From: Zygnema cylindricum
Taxonomy: Eukaryota; Streptophyta; Zygnematophyceae; Zygnematales; Zygnemataceae
Direction of reading: 5' to 3'
Assembly (NCBI GenBank): GCA_037447655.1
Contig: JBBHKE010003535.1
Span: 144,937 to 208,936 of the forward strand
Length of the DNA: 64,000 nucleotides
Below, in pieces: positions 43,959 to 56,262 of the stretch (positions within the stretch are counted from its first letter, which is position 1; each line of letters opens with the position of its first letter). The translations under genes and the position numbers were made by a program. The notes under the pieces were generated by a model that saw nothing but the letters and a program-made list of their open reading frames with translations, was not told where the DNA came from and did not search any database.

Positions 43959-46185
43959 AGGGGAAAACCCCGACTAAAGTAGTGTAATGTTTCAAACGGC
44001 CTAACCGAGATGCAGCACGTGTCAAACCAATCCACACTCGTACAGTCAGCTCATGCAGTCACTATCAAGACCTGATGGTCAAATCTAGCAAGAAGTTAGA
44101 ATACCAAAACCTCTACCTTGTAAACAAGGGCAAAGGCCGAACGGCCAGATATATAAACAAACTGACTGCTATCTAAGCACCTTTCGGTGTAGATCTAAAG
44201 CAACATAGATAGAAAAACGCCCATGCGGTGCCACCCATGGGAAGATCTAGAAAGCAATTCCACACCAAACAGTCACAAGAAAACCTCAAGGCCACTCAGG
44301 GCCACATAGCATGCAGGGAAAACAAGGAAAATGCTAATGCTCAATCAGAAAGGTTCCAATCGAAAACGATCCACACCGGTCCCCTAAACAAGTGTCCAAA
44401 CTATAACGGAACACCTTTGCACCCGCTAGGCATCGGCTACTTACAAACACTTTTAATACTCTGGTGAGTATTGAAAGTGAACCGGACTTGTTCGATGCAA
44501 GTTGGATTTTGCAGAGCTCTCGGATGTGATCCGCTCCAAAATCCTCTCCAAAATCCGCTCCCTCGATAACGTGAAGATGTACACCGTGGAATGTTAGAAG
44601 ACCAGTTGAAAAGGAAAAAGGAAGGTGCGCGTAGAAGAAAAATAACAAATAAGAAACACAAATGCGATAGATAGGAAAAGTGCGTTAGAATAAAGTCAGA
44701 GGCGGCTCAAACTCCAGATATACAGTCGAACTTGTGACCACAATAATCCAAAGCCAGCAGCAAACCCTAATTCCACTAGAAAAACCCTAATTCCAAAGCC
44801 AAACCCTAATTCCAGACGGCCAAAACTCTAAATCTGCTGCCAAAGAATAGAGGATACCGACATAAGGACTAGAATTAAAAGGAATAAACCCTAAATTTGT
44901 GGCAACCCTAGTTATGCAGCCAAAACCCTAATTCTGCAGCCAAACCCTAATTCTGCAGATTAACCCTAATTTTGCAGATTAACCCTAAATTTGCTGCAAA
45001 ATTTAGGTTTAACTCTAAAGCCAAGAAATATAGTGGCAGCCGCATAAGAGACAAAGATTGAAAGAAAGAAATAGCGAAAAACAAAAAAAAAATGTTTTTT
45101 TTTTTTTTTTATAAAATAAAATTCATTTTTTTAATATATATATTTTTTCTTTTGGACAAGAATTCTAAGCCAAGAGGTTTTCCCTAGGCTCTCGGGTCTC
45201 TATCGTATTCTTTACAAGAGTTATCTCAAAGAGGCAACAAAGTAAATTAATAATTCCAACCAAAAACAAGGAAAACTCCAAATTCGGCTAAGATTCACTT
45301 TTCCATTCCCAACCGAATTACAAACAACATAAATACAAACACCCTAAACCGTTCAGCTGTCCGTGAGAGGCGCAACCGGATCCGGATGCTTCTTCACACG
45401 AACTCCAATCCACCACTTCCCAAAAATGACACAAGTTGGAGGGAAACCTTCCGGACTTGACTTTGAGCCGCGTGGGTTAAAAAACGTGGGTAAAAATATA
45501 ATGGAGAATATACGTAAACTATCTAGCCTCTACAGCTAGCTATCACAGGTAAAGCATAAACTTGAGCAATCGATAAGAGAAAGAGCAAGAGAAAAGATCC
45601 GCCACCAAGAGAAAAATCTTGTCCAAAAGCTAAATTTTTATAAGTCTTAGAATTAGCCTAAGTATGAGCTACGCTAGGCCTAAGCGAAACTAGCCTATGT
45701 CTAGCCTACTTTACATGCATAAAACTAATTAAGATGTTGGCCAATAGGCAGCCAACATCGTCTACCGTACGCTCAACAAAATCCACCCTCCCTAACTACA
45801 TGTACGCGCGAACCTACATGGCTTCGCGACTTAAACATATAACATGTATTGAAACGTCGCCCAAAAATCGCGATTCGCCTCCAAATGATCCTCCGCGTCC
45901 ATATTTTAAAATCGCGTGCATACGCACGAAACGAAGCATATCGCACGAAATATTTGAAATCGAAATAAATACGCATAAAATAAAAAGTATCGCACAAAAT
46001 TAGTACTTTTCAACGAAACGTGCACGTGAATCGCGTACACGACACAAATAAGTGAATTGACAATATTGTTTTAATGAAAACTACGAAACTCAAACGTGCT
46101 TCTAAAACCATGCGTGCGTGCGAAAATCGTGCGTGCCGTTGATATCGCCGCCGATATCGCACGTCGGCTAAATATCGTGTGTGTA
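43959..46185. other. Upstream flank of the Gypsy element, no gene recognised
   Basis: Expected to hold the Gypsy 5' leader and LTR, but no LTR pair was recognised. Contains the CCCTAA-rich array described separately, A/T runs near 45080-45140, and CG-rich repeats such as ATACGCACGAAA around 45900-46160. Confidence 0.4.
44745..45010. repeat. Degenerate AAACCCTAATTCTGCAG array
   Basis: About nine imperfect units of 17-24 bp, each with ACCCTAAT or ACCCTAAA (plant telomere-like / telo-box core) followed by TTCTGCAG. Confidence 0.75.
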
Positions 46186-46189
46186 TGGA

Positions 46190-46603
46190 ACGATACGATG
46201 CGGCATGACAGTTTCTAAAGCTCGAGTGAGGTGTCTTAGAATGAAGTTTTTGGCAGCCATGTTGATGTCTTCCCATGTTTAGGTGTCGTTCTCCGGGGTC
46301 TTCACGGTCGCCGCTTTGGGTGCCGTGGTAATAAGAGTAATTGGAGTAACAGGCATCTCCTTCTCCTTCCCCTTTTTGGACACACTGCTGTCCCAATCAT
46401 CTGCCTCCTTTGCAGCAGCAAAGGTTGTTGCAGCAAACCTTATTCTACCAAACCCTGGTGGTGTTCCCTGAGGTGGACGTTTCACTTGTCCACTGACGAT
46501 ACCCAAGTATCGTTTTTCACACAAAGCTCCCATCATCATAGCTTCCCAATAGATGAACCCAGATCCATTGAAGTTGGGCACCCTAGAGGGTGGGCCCATA
46601 ACC
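46190..46603 (-). pseudogene. Family A gag fragment
   Basis: Continues from the ATG at 46623 inside the adjoining LTR: LVMGPPSRVPNFNGSGFIYW, EAMMMGALCEKRYLGIVSGQ, then Lys/Thr/Ala-rich sequence, a stop, and NMAAKNFILRHLTRALETV, which corresponds to IAKHLILRYVSKSIAI in the intact gag. The primer site (minus GGTTATGGGCCCACC) is at 46589-46603. The rest is lost near 46190. Confidence 0.82.
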
Positions 46604-47619
46604 AGCAATTCTGTGTCCTCCATTGGACTACAGAATTCAGGAAGCCTCTAGATAGATTTTAACTAACCCACTTTAAGCCACAACCTCTGCTGCCCAAGAG
46701 GGAAAACTGACAATTTTACTTCACCCTTGTGCAGCCTGGACTCATCTGAGTCTGTAGCAAAAAAAATCACTAAAAACGGCCAGCCAACCGATAAGTTATG
46801 AGGTGGCAAAAATGCCAATTAATATAAACTCTCAAAGAGAGAGGTGATTGTCTATCTAAAAATGATAAGTCCTAACCCCTCTCACAATCCCTATCTACTA
46901 CAACCCCTCTCACAATCCCTATCTGTTACAGTACAAACCAATCAAATAAATGTAGAAAGGTACTACGGCCGATGTTCTTTCTGTACGGCCTGTGCACGAC
47001 AAGGTCAATGAGTGGACGCGTGTCACCATTCCACTCTTCGGTATGTTCCTCGGAATTCTCGTGACCAAATGTTATCCCTCCATTTGGCGCAAGGTCATGC
47101 CACGTCCATGATTGCGAAAGTGACCATTCCGGGATCTTGGTAGTGATATATGCCGTCATATTAAATCAGACATTGAATGTTAGCCGTCGAAACAAATGTC
47201 TGATTCATTTGTTTCGTGCGAAATGACGTTCGCACAGAACATTAACTAGTTCTATGTTTGTCGTTCATATTTTCGTTAATTGGTTTCAAAACCGTACACA
47301 GGTTGAAATAGGTATCAAACCCTATGTATCTTAACGGAATTCTAACAGACTAGTTGGAGCTGATGGCTACGCCGCGCTCTGCCGGTCGGAGGTTCGAGTC
47401 TTGCCGGACTCAACCTTTTGTTGAGAGTGACTTAAGTCACTTTTTAGTCCTAACTGAGGCAGCCATGGCTCCATCACTCTCTCTCTCTCCTTCAGTGACT
47501 ACAACAAGTATGGGGGCTAGAGAGAAGGGATGGAGGCAAGCTGCTTACGCTTTTCTTGTCTTTTTTGGCTAATCTATTTAGACTTAGAAAATACCTCAAT
47601 AAAATTAGTTTTTTCAACA
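46604..47619 (-). repeat. Family A 5' LTR (1016 bp)
   Basis: Minus-strand LTR from TGTTGAAAAAACTAA (47619) to AGAATTGCT (46604), next to the primer site. The start-codon hairpin is ATTCTGT-A-GTCC / GGAC-ACAGAAT. On the plus strand near 47355-47413 there is a tRNA-like stretch with a canonical T-loop (GGTTCGAGTC). Confidence 0.88.
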
Positions 47620-48240
47620 GTAATACTCAAAGAGTTCACTACTGATTGTACAAAGGCATACCAGTCGTACGGTATCTACCATCTACTTAAACTATTGTGA
47701 GTATATTTGAATAATTCGAGGTATATCAATGTAAACAAATCCACACTAATAAACTAATTAGCAAAAAGACAAACCTTTGTTGTATAGAATATTTACACCG
47801 ACACCTCCACAAAATCGGCATACTAGGCGTCAACTTGCTTAACTACTTTAGATCATTTTATGAATCATTGTCCGCCAACATGATTCATACCAATCACAAT
47901 TGCGTTGTCCCATACAAGATCATATCCAAAATAACCGCAATTGCGTTGTCATAATCGCAACTACGTTGTCTTGTCTGCATTGCACCTGCGCCGTACGAAG
48001 ACGCATATTTTAACATTTTTTTCATTTCATCGGATCGCTGTGATCCGCGCCATTTCCAATGTTTATTCACACCACTCACCGAGTCCCTTACGTCACTTTA
48101 GTTTTATCCGTACGTTTTTTCCCCTAATCCGTGAATCCATTCGAACCTCCACATTAAATTCCATTACGCACGAACCGTCGCAAGTGCACAAAATGTCGCG
48201 TACGCACGAAACATTTTTTTCAAAACAACAACCTCCATCT
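47620..48240. other. Decayed sequence with AATTGCGTTGTC repeats
   Basis: No gene recognised. Near 47890-47990 CAATTGCGTTGTCCCATAC-type units repeat, related to patches at about 51715-51900 and 53040-53110. Confidence 0.4.
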
Positions 48241-48244
48241 CTTC

Positions 48245-50450
48245 AGGAACCTTGTCCATCTTTTAGTCGAAGATTTGCAAGCTTGACATAATCTGCCATA
48301 TAATGTCCCGGTTTCTTGCAAAAGTGACATAGTCCACCTTGAGGAGCTCCTCTCCCTTATCAATCAAATTTGCCACTTCCTTGTCTTTTTCCTCCAAAGT
48401 TTCGATAGGGATCCTTGAAATTCTATGGGCTCCATTGCCCACAGAATTCGCAGATCCAAAAGAAGCAAATCTAGATAGTGCCGACTCCAAGTTAATATAA
48501 ACCCAAATTAATGATCCCTTGACAATAAGAACCCCAATATACCTTCACCCCTGTGAAGAGAAAACCTTCTGTGTGCTCAGTTCCACCACAAAATGCAAAG
48601 CTTCAATATGTATTTTGGACAATATTCCCCACTTTGAATTTCCCACTGAATAAGTACCACCCTGGCACGCAAAGACTCTGACCGACTACACCCTTGTGTA
48701 GCTTGGACTCCCCTGAGTCCGCAGCAAAAAGAATCACTGAATTTGCTCACCCGAGCATTAAGTTATGGATGGTCAAAGATGACCTTTATAGTTACAAGCT
48801 CTCTTAGAGAGAGAGGTACCTAAATATTACTAAGTCTCGGTCTGCCTACTCACGACTACCTACTACTAAACCCTAGTCCAATAGGAACACTATATAGTAC
48901 AAGAAGGTACAATGGGCGATGTACTTATTGTACGACCATTGTACGACAAGGTCTACAAGGTGACACTTGTCAAATCGGAAGCCATAGTTCCTCCTCCCAT
49001 CTTCTCCGGTATCAAATAATGTGGCGCCACGTGGCACCGCGTGACGTTATCTCCGTATGCCGCCAAAAATCTCACTTCGCGTGGCGGCTATAATGCTGGC
49101 CGTCCGATCAAAACATATTTTACACGGTTCAGATTCGCGTACATGCAGAAATTGCTCTTTTTGGTTAGTCTGCTGTTAATTAGCTGTTGCGGTAATGTTT
49201 ATGTATTTATGAAACCCGTCACGTGTATCGTTTCGATAAAGCCTTATTGGTTAAGGCTTACCTCTAAAACTATAACCACAAACCATGGTTCAAATGTGGT
49301 CTAGAGCAGTTTTTGGTTATTTGTTAGTTTGTTAGAACTCTCTTCTTATACACTTATAAATACCTATTGTAACCTACACATACCACCGTTTACTCTAAGT
49401 TATAGGCTAAAGCTAACGTCTACTATAGGATGTAGGTACCAGGATCAAATCCTGGAACCGTCACAACCATTTTGGTACAAACTACGAATTAGCCTATCCT
49501 CTTTAGACAGCCATGGCTCTAGCTCTCTCTCTGGTCTTCAGTGACAGCAACAAGTATGGGGACCGGAGAGAGTTGAGCGAGAAGCAGGTTGCCTTTGCTG
49601 ACTTACTCTATTTAATTTTCCAATACAGACCTAGAAAATACATATATTTCAACAATCCTTTCCTTTTTCCTCATCACTCTTTCGATAATCACATCCTGTA
49701 GCCAATGCTTGAACACTCGGACTTCCTCTCCTAAGTTCTATGGTACTCTTTTTCACTAAAGTAATCCCCAGTGTATCATCCCAATTGCTATCACCTAGAT
49801 CTTCCAACCGATTAATGATATTCTCATACTCTTCAGGTAGTTTCACTATCAATGTATTTACTCTTTGTCTCTCAGACCATGAGTTACCTGCACTCTCTAG
49901 TTCTCCAAATAATACTCCTAAGTCATTGCAATAATCATTCATATTTCCTCCCTTATAAGTATAAGCTGAAATCTTATTTTCTGCCAGTTGTTGCTGCGGC
50001 AATGACCCACTCTTATATTTGTTTACAAGAGACACCCAAATATGAGAGGATGATCTAATATGCATAAGGGGAATAGCAATATATTTCAATACCCTTTTGA
50101 GAATTAAAAACTTAGCCACCTTGTCGTTATTGTTCCAATTTTCATATTCTGACTGTTCGGTCGAACTCCCTGTCACTATTGCTGGTGGTGCTGCAGCACG
50201 TATCGTCCTTGACAATGGAGTCCCGCGAGAAGCAACTCCTCCCTTTTCTGCGTCCATGATTATTTCCTCCCCTTCCTTGTCATCGCTTGTGATGGTGGCA
50301 GTGGTGGTGGAGGTGCTAGAAAAATGTGTTCCTCCAAACCGAGGTGGAGGTGGACATTGAATTTGCTCAGACACTATGCCCCATATGTGCTTGTCAAAAA
50401 GTTCTCTCTCCATCATCATTTCCCAATAAAAAAATTCTGATCCATTTACT
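48245..50450 (-). pseudogene. Family A gag, split by a solo LTR
   Basis: ATG at 50470 inside the LTR; METREFQV then NGSEFFYWEMM, with the primer site and the GPPSRVP segment deleted. The frame runs to SDEEKGKD at 49660, is interrupted by the solo LTR, and resumes at 48415 as PYRNFGGKRQGSGK, then the zinc knuckle CHFCKKPGHYMADY with its last Cys changed to Tyr. Two stops follow GKFD. No pol domains follow. Confidence 0.85.
48411..49659 (-). mobile_element. Family A solo LTR (48416-49654) with AGGAT duplication
   Basis: 1239-bp minus-strand LTR from TGTTGAAATATATG to AGAATTTCA, with AGGAT on both sides. Removing it rejoins the gag text (EEKGKD|PYRNFGG). Two tRNA-like stretches lie on the plus strand: about 49238-49303 (AGCC-loop-GGCT D-arm and GGTTCAAAT T-loop) and about 49415-49470 (CCAGG-ATCAAAT-CCTGG). 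Confidence 0.95.
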
Positions 50451-51150
50451 TGAAATTCTCTGGTCTCCATTAACCCACAAAATGAGCAGCCTTTGTAATG
50501 CCCCTAGGATAATACTTGCCCCTTTAACTTTCCCACTGAATAAGTGCCACCTAGGCACACAAATATTCTGACCACCATCACCAATGTGAGGAAAAGACTC
50601 ATTTCAGTCAAAAGTAAAAATAATCATTGAATTTGCTCCCCTAAGCAGTAAGTTATGGCAGGCCAAAGATGGCATATAAATACAAAAGGTCACCTGGAGA
50701 GAGCCACCTCAAACACGCATATTCCCTTAACTCCTACTCACAACTACCTACTATTCTACCCTAAACCAATCAAAAGGGTGTAAAGTACAAGAATGTACAG
50801 TGGCCCATTATACTTTTTGTACGGCCATTGTACAACATGGCCTTGTGATTGACACTTGTCAACATGGGAGCCATCGTTCCTCCTCCTATCCTTTCCGGCG
50901 TCCAATGATGTGGCGCCATGAAAGCACAACGCGCCGCTATGTTCAAAAGCCGCCAAGATTCATTCAGGTTTGGCGGGGCCGACGACATTTGTTCGATCAT
51001 GTATTTTACACGGTTAGATTCTCGTCCACGAGCGTCGTTTGACTATAGATGGAGTTTCGTCAATTTTGGTATGTTTTAGTGAAAGTGACGTTTACGTAAC
51101 ACTTTCATTAAAAATCCGATCTAAACACGTGTATCATTAATGATACGTGA
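50451..51150 (-). repeat. Family A LTR, 3' part
   Basis: The minus LTR ends AGAATTTCA at 50451 and resembles the LTR at 6702-7498 more than its neighbours (GTTAATGGAGACCA around the start codon, CCTCACATTGGTGATGG hairpin). Similarity fades near 51150, so the LTR start is missing. Confidence 0.75.
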
Positions 51151-51946
51151 TACACTCTCAAAAGCTATCAAAAATCTTACCAAACAGTCATTTTCTAGAG
51201 CTCACTCAATCTAACACAGTGGTCTAAAACAGCTTCAAACTATACCACGGTATATAATATCACAAAGGCTATCAACTCCCAAAGTTTCAGTCCAATTAAT
51301 CCAACATACACGAAGATATGCAACTCAGAAGTTTCCCAAAAACAGTTTGCAGATTACACTGTCTATAAGTCTGGATACATAAAATGTTTTACGTCCTAAG
51401 TCTTATACTCGTAGTGAGTTTCTACTCCTTGTTGTCCTATTAGATAGTGAGGTACCTCCAATACAAGTGTTCTTGAGAGATAGGTCCAAGAACAAAAACT
51501 GCCTCTAAGATCTAAGTACTCCTAATCACGCTAAAGTTAATCTATCACTGTATAATCAATATTACAGAGAGATCACCACTATGTCATTGTAAAAATAATT
51601 GCCGCCGACTTAGCTATAAATGTTCGGATACGTTCATTCAAATGTTGGGAAAACGCCTGCCAGCAAATCACTTGTGATCCCTTTGTGAATCTGGTCCATT
51701 GACTCGATTCATATCAACCGCAGCTGCGATGTCCCGTTTGGATCATATTCAATGTCACCGCAGCTTCGTCACAGCTGCGTCGTTCCATACCAAATCAAAT
51801 CCCAAATAACCGCAGCTGCTTTATCCCATCTGCGTCGCAACTGCTTTGTCCTATCTGTGTCGCAGCTGCTTTGTTTCATCTGCGTTGAAGCTAAAGCCAT
51901 TCCAGTAATACTTGTTCTCTTCTTAAGTGACGACCCGTGTCCTTAT
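51151..51946. other. Region with CGCAGCTGC(G/T) repeats
   Basis: No gene recognised. From about 51715 to 51900, ACCGCAGCTGCGTCGT and CGCAGCTGCTTTGTCCCAT-type units repeat five or six times. Confidence 0.5.
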
Positions 51947-52938
51947 TGCAATTCCGTGTCTCCCATAGAACTATATAATTGAGGAAGCCTCTAGATAGTT
52001 TTTGACTAACCCTTCTTCAGCTAGGATAACAGATACTTTAGTAGGCAAACAAGCAATTTGACTGCACCCCTGTGCAGTGTGGACTCCCGTGAGTCCGCAG
52101 CAAAAGAGATCATTGAAAAAGCCCAACCAGACGATTAATTTTTAATTGACAAAGATGCCAGAATATATACAAGCTCATTGGGAGAGAGGCGGCTACCTCC
52201 TCAATCTCCTAAGTTCTAAACCCCTCTCACAGCCCCTATCTACTGCAGTACGAACCAATCAGGGAAGTGTAAAGTACAAAAAGGTATTGTGGCCGGTTTA
52301 CTTTCTGTACGGTGTGCGTACGACTCGACCATTGAGTGGACGCCTGTCTCCTCTAGGCTTCCCCTTATGCTCTCCGGGATTCCTGCTTCCCAATGTCATT
52401 TTGCCACGTGGCGCCAGGTCATGTCACGCCCGAAAACCACCAAAGTGACCATTTCGAGATCTCGACGATGATGCGTGCCGTCGGATCCAAATCGGCTTTG
52501 AATGGTAGCCGTTGAAAATCAATGTTCGGTAAATTTGTTTAGTGCGGTTTCACTTTAGCACTATATGTTGTTTTGTTTCTATGTTTACTTATCTGTAAGT
52601 CCGTTAATCAGATGGATGAATTCTGACATAATTAAATACTTACCATACCCCATGTAACGAATTCAACTTCTAAGCCAATTTAAGGGCTGGCTGCTTTCGC
52701 TCTGTTTGGAGGGTTGGTGCCGAATCGTCTTTATGAAGTGACTTACGTCACTTCTTCTCTCCTGCCTAAGGAGCCAAGGCAGCCATAGCTCCACCATCCA
52801 ATTTTTCCTTCAGTGACTACAACAAGTATGGAGGAAAGAGAGAAGAGGTGGAGGCAGACTGCCTACACTTTTATTTAATGTTTATTTTCTTAAGCTATTA
52901 AGACCTAGAAAATACTTTATAAATCTAATATTTCAACA
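51947..52938 (-). repeat. Copia 3' LTR (992 bp, family A-like)
   Basis: Minus LTR from TGTTGAAATATTAG (52938) to GGAATTGCA (51947). It has the leader hairpins GGACTC-ACGG-GAGTCC and CTGCAC-AGGG-GTGCAG and a GCCACGTGGC box near 52405. It follows the RNase H of the next entry. Confidence 0.85.
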
Positions 52939-55477
52939 CCTATATGCTACATTTTACTATCTTTTTGCCATAACACTAATTTATTGAGACGTAAAGCTTT
53001 CCAAAATCAACACTCCCTTAAAGCTTTAGACTCACTATATCAGCGCAATTGCGATGTCAAGCAGCGCAGCTGCGTTGTCAAACTAGCACAGTATAGCAGC
53101 ATAACAACGCAGCAAATCAGCTAGTTACCTAGTACCATTGGATCCCAGATGTAGCGCAGCATGGTAGTATAGCAATGCCGCAATTTAGCTAATCACCTAG
53201 TCCCACTGCATCCCTACAATACTTCAGCTTAGGAGCAAGGAGAGCTTTAGTGAGCATATTGGCAATCATTTTAGCATCTGGTAAATAACATTATTCAATT
53301 ACCATGGAAAACGCTTTTTCTCTTACAAAGTGTAATCTTACATCCATGTGCTTTCTTTTGAAGTGGTGACTCGGGTTAGAGGCAATGGCAATGGCAGCTT
53401 GGATATCACACGAGATCACATGTGGTCCAACCTGCATGAATCCCAATTCTTCCAACATGGATTTTACCCATGAGAGTTCTTTAAGGGTCGAGCTTGCTGC
53501 CATATATTTTGCCTCCATTGTTGATTGTGCCGTGGCGTTTTGAACTTTGCTGCTCCAGCAACAAGTCCCGTTCCCAATTTGCAAAACAAATCCAGTGGTG
53601 GATTTCCGGCTTGGCATGTCGCCATAGCTTGTACCACTCCATGTTTGCAGCTTCACTTCTCCTCCCCCTAGTGTGAGTTTGAGGTCTTTGGTTCCTGCCA
53701 AATATCTTAAGACTCTCCTTGCTGTATCACAGTCAGATTTTCTTAGATTTTCTCAGATTTTCTAGACTGCTGCTCAGTACTCCTACTGCTGCAGCAATAT
53801 CAAGACGGGTACAATTCATGAAATACATTAAATTTCCCACTATTTGTTTGTAAGGTATTAGTGTCATAGGATCATCCTCTCCTGACTCAAAATATTCACT
53901 AAGAATAACATAAGGTTATGTCTCTTCTCCCTTTAACTTCGGTCAAAACTCCATTGGAGTTACACACCCTTTTGCCCCGCGCATTCCATACTCATCTAAC
54001 ATGTTTCCAATAGCCTCTTTTTGAGTCAATCTCATTAATCTCTTATTTCTATCCTTTTCTACCTGAATACCCAAAATATATTTCGCCTCACCTTTGTTTT
54101 TCATCTCGAACCGTAAATTTAAGGCAACTTTGATTTTGTTAATTTCAACCATTGGTTTGCTAATTAATAGTAGGTCATCTACATACACCAATGTGTACAC
54201 TATCCCATCCTCACCTTTTACTACATAAACAGAATGATCAGAGCTTATCCTTTGAATCCTACGCTATTTAAGAATTCATGAAGCTTCAGATTCCATTGCC
54301 TAGGGGCCTGTTTTAGGCCGTACAGAGATTTTAACAATTTGCATACTAAATGCTCTTTTCTTGACTCTGCATACATTTCATGCTGTAGTATATAAATGGT
54401 CTCTTCTAGCTCTTCATGCAAAAAGGTTGTTTTGACATCCATCTTATGTATTTCCATATTTTCTATAAACTAGGGACTAAACCCGAACCCCAAACCAACG
54501 GATTCTTCCAAAACCCAACCCCTGCCAAAACCATGTATCGTTCAGTCGGGTTCCCACCTGACCATCTCCCGATCGCCTTCGGTCCAGAGGAAGATGCACA
54601 AGTTCCCATGTATGAGATTCCATAACCCGCTTCATTTCGTCGTTAGCTGCCTCAATCTGGTGATGTCGTTCTAGTGATTTTAAGGCCTCCCAAATGAACA
54701 GAGGCTCCCTTGAGGCCGCAAAGTAGGCAAAGTGGGAGTTTGCTTGCAGCCGACTACTGGATCGTCTTCCCTCTGAAGCTTTGAGGTTGAAATCGTCGGA
54801 TCCCTTGCTTTTTTTTTGTCTCTGTGTAGAATCCGTAGGATTCAAATTCTGGTCATCTTGCTGAAATTGAACTTGTTGAGGAACATGGTTAATTTCAGAC
54901 ACTGGTGTCACCACCGGAGGCCTTTGCATCCGTGTGACAATTTCTTGTTTGCAATTTAAAATGACATACTTGTATTTTTTGTTGCTTTTGTTGATCTGTC
55001 ATTTGAAAGAAATCTATTGAGTTAAGCTCATCATTTGCAATAATATTCCTTGCTACCACTCTTTTTTGTTTTTCAAATACAAAGACTCGATACCCTTTGG
55101 AGTGATCATCATACCCCAACAAAATACCCTGTAATCCATTCGGTTCCATATGTCTTTAGATGTATCTAAGATAAAGCATTTGCTAACAAAGACTTTGAAA
55201 TGACTAACATCTGGTTTTCTACCAGCCCATACCTAGTAAGGAGTAGTTTCTACCGATCTTGACCCTATTCTATTCTTTATATAAACAACACAATTTAATG
55301 CTTCAGCCCAAAATTTCGGATCCACGTCCTTATTTGCAAAGATGGACCTAGAGCTCTCTGTGATAATTCTATTTAGTCTCTCCAAAACCCCATTTTGTTC
55401 CGATGAATATAGAACAGTAAGTTGATGACTAATACGTACTTAAGGAGGATGTTTTCAAGTTCTTTTGACGTATATTC
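52939..55477 (-). pseudogene. Copia pol fragment (integrase to RNase H)
   Basis: Integrase end: YTSKELENILLK, YSSEQNGVLERLNR, KFWAEALNCVVYIKNR, then FEKQKRVVARNIIAND. RT: KRVMESHTWELVHLP, HKMDVKTTFLHEELEE, LLKSLYGLKQAPRQWN and YVDDLLLISKP. RNase H: TWSGTSYGDMPSRKSTTGFV, QSTMEAKYMAASS, CDIQAAIAIASNPSHHF and KHMDVRLHFVREKAF. Stops and shifts occur throughout. The 5' half (gag, protease) is missing where another LTR begins at 55478. It appears to be an autonomous relative of the gag-only elements. Confidence 0.9.
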
Positions 55478-56257
55478 TGTGGATATTAATGGTTCTTTTT
55501 AGTATTTTTTAGGTCTAAAATTAAATGCAGAAAAGAAGCCGAGGCAGTCTGCCTCTAACTCCTCTCTTCAGCTCCCACACTTGTGGCAGTCACTGAAGGT
55601 TGAAGAGGGAGATAGAGCCATGGCTTCCTGTCCTATCCAGAAAGAGACAGGCAGATGTTTTTAGTAGGATTACTAAAAGGGTACTTGACAAACCCAAGAT
55701 TTGATCCTGGTACCTACCGTCTGTGAAGTTAGCCAACAACGAAAAAGTACACCGACACCTGTACCTTTCTGTACAACACAGTGTTATGATTGGTGCCGTA
55801 GTTCAGTATATAAATTTTTAGAGAGAGATAGGACTTAGGAAAATTTGGTAGTTAGGACCCTCTCTCCCAGAGAGCTTTTGTACAAAATGTCAGCTTTGAC
55901 CCTCCATAACTTACTCCTCAAGGGAGTAAATGTAGAGAATCTTTTTGCTATCGACTTAGAGGAGTCTTCCCTTCACAAAGGTGAAGGTGGTCAGAGTTTT
56001 TGTGTGCCAAGGTGGCAATTATTATTGCTGAAACACAAAAGGGTTAGGGTTATCCTAGAGGCTTTGTGTGTGCTTCCTACTCTGAGGACCTATGGAGGTC
56101 ACACAGTTGCAGGTTATGCCCTCACCCTCTAGGGTGCCCATCTTTAATGGAACTGGCTTCATTTACTAGGAAAGTATGATGACAAGAGCTCTATGTGAGA
56201 TAAGGTTTCAAGGAATAGTGAGTGAACGGGTGAGGCGTCCATCCAGTCTAGGGATCC
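55478..56257 (+). mobile_element. Family A 5' LTR (55478-56111) with start of gag
   Basis: Starts TGTGGATATTAATGG, truncated inside (634 bp), and ends ACAGTTGCA. The primer site GGTTATGCCCTCACC has two changes. Gag continues SRVPIFNGTGFIY, then a stop, ESMMTRALCEIRFQGIVSER, and breaks off where an oppositely oriented LTR begins. It interrupts the Copia integrase on its left. Confidence 0.82.
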
Positions 56258-56262
56258 CTCCA

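Noticed and set aside
44130-44150. Gypsy LTR pair suggested by a shared GTTTGTTTATATATCTG near 34.1 and 44.1 kb
   Set aside because: Only 17 bp match, with no extension, TG/CA ends or duplication.
47355-47413. A functional tRNA gene with a GGTTCGAGTC T-loop
   Set aside because: The acceptor ends do not pair well and no proper anticodon arm can be drawn; it fits the tRNA-like segment seen in the LTR family.
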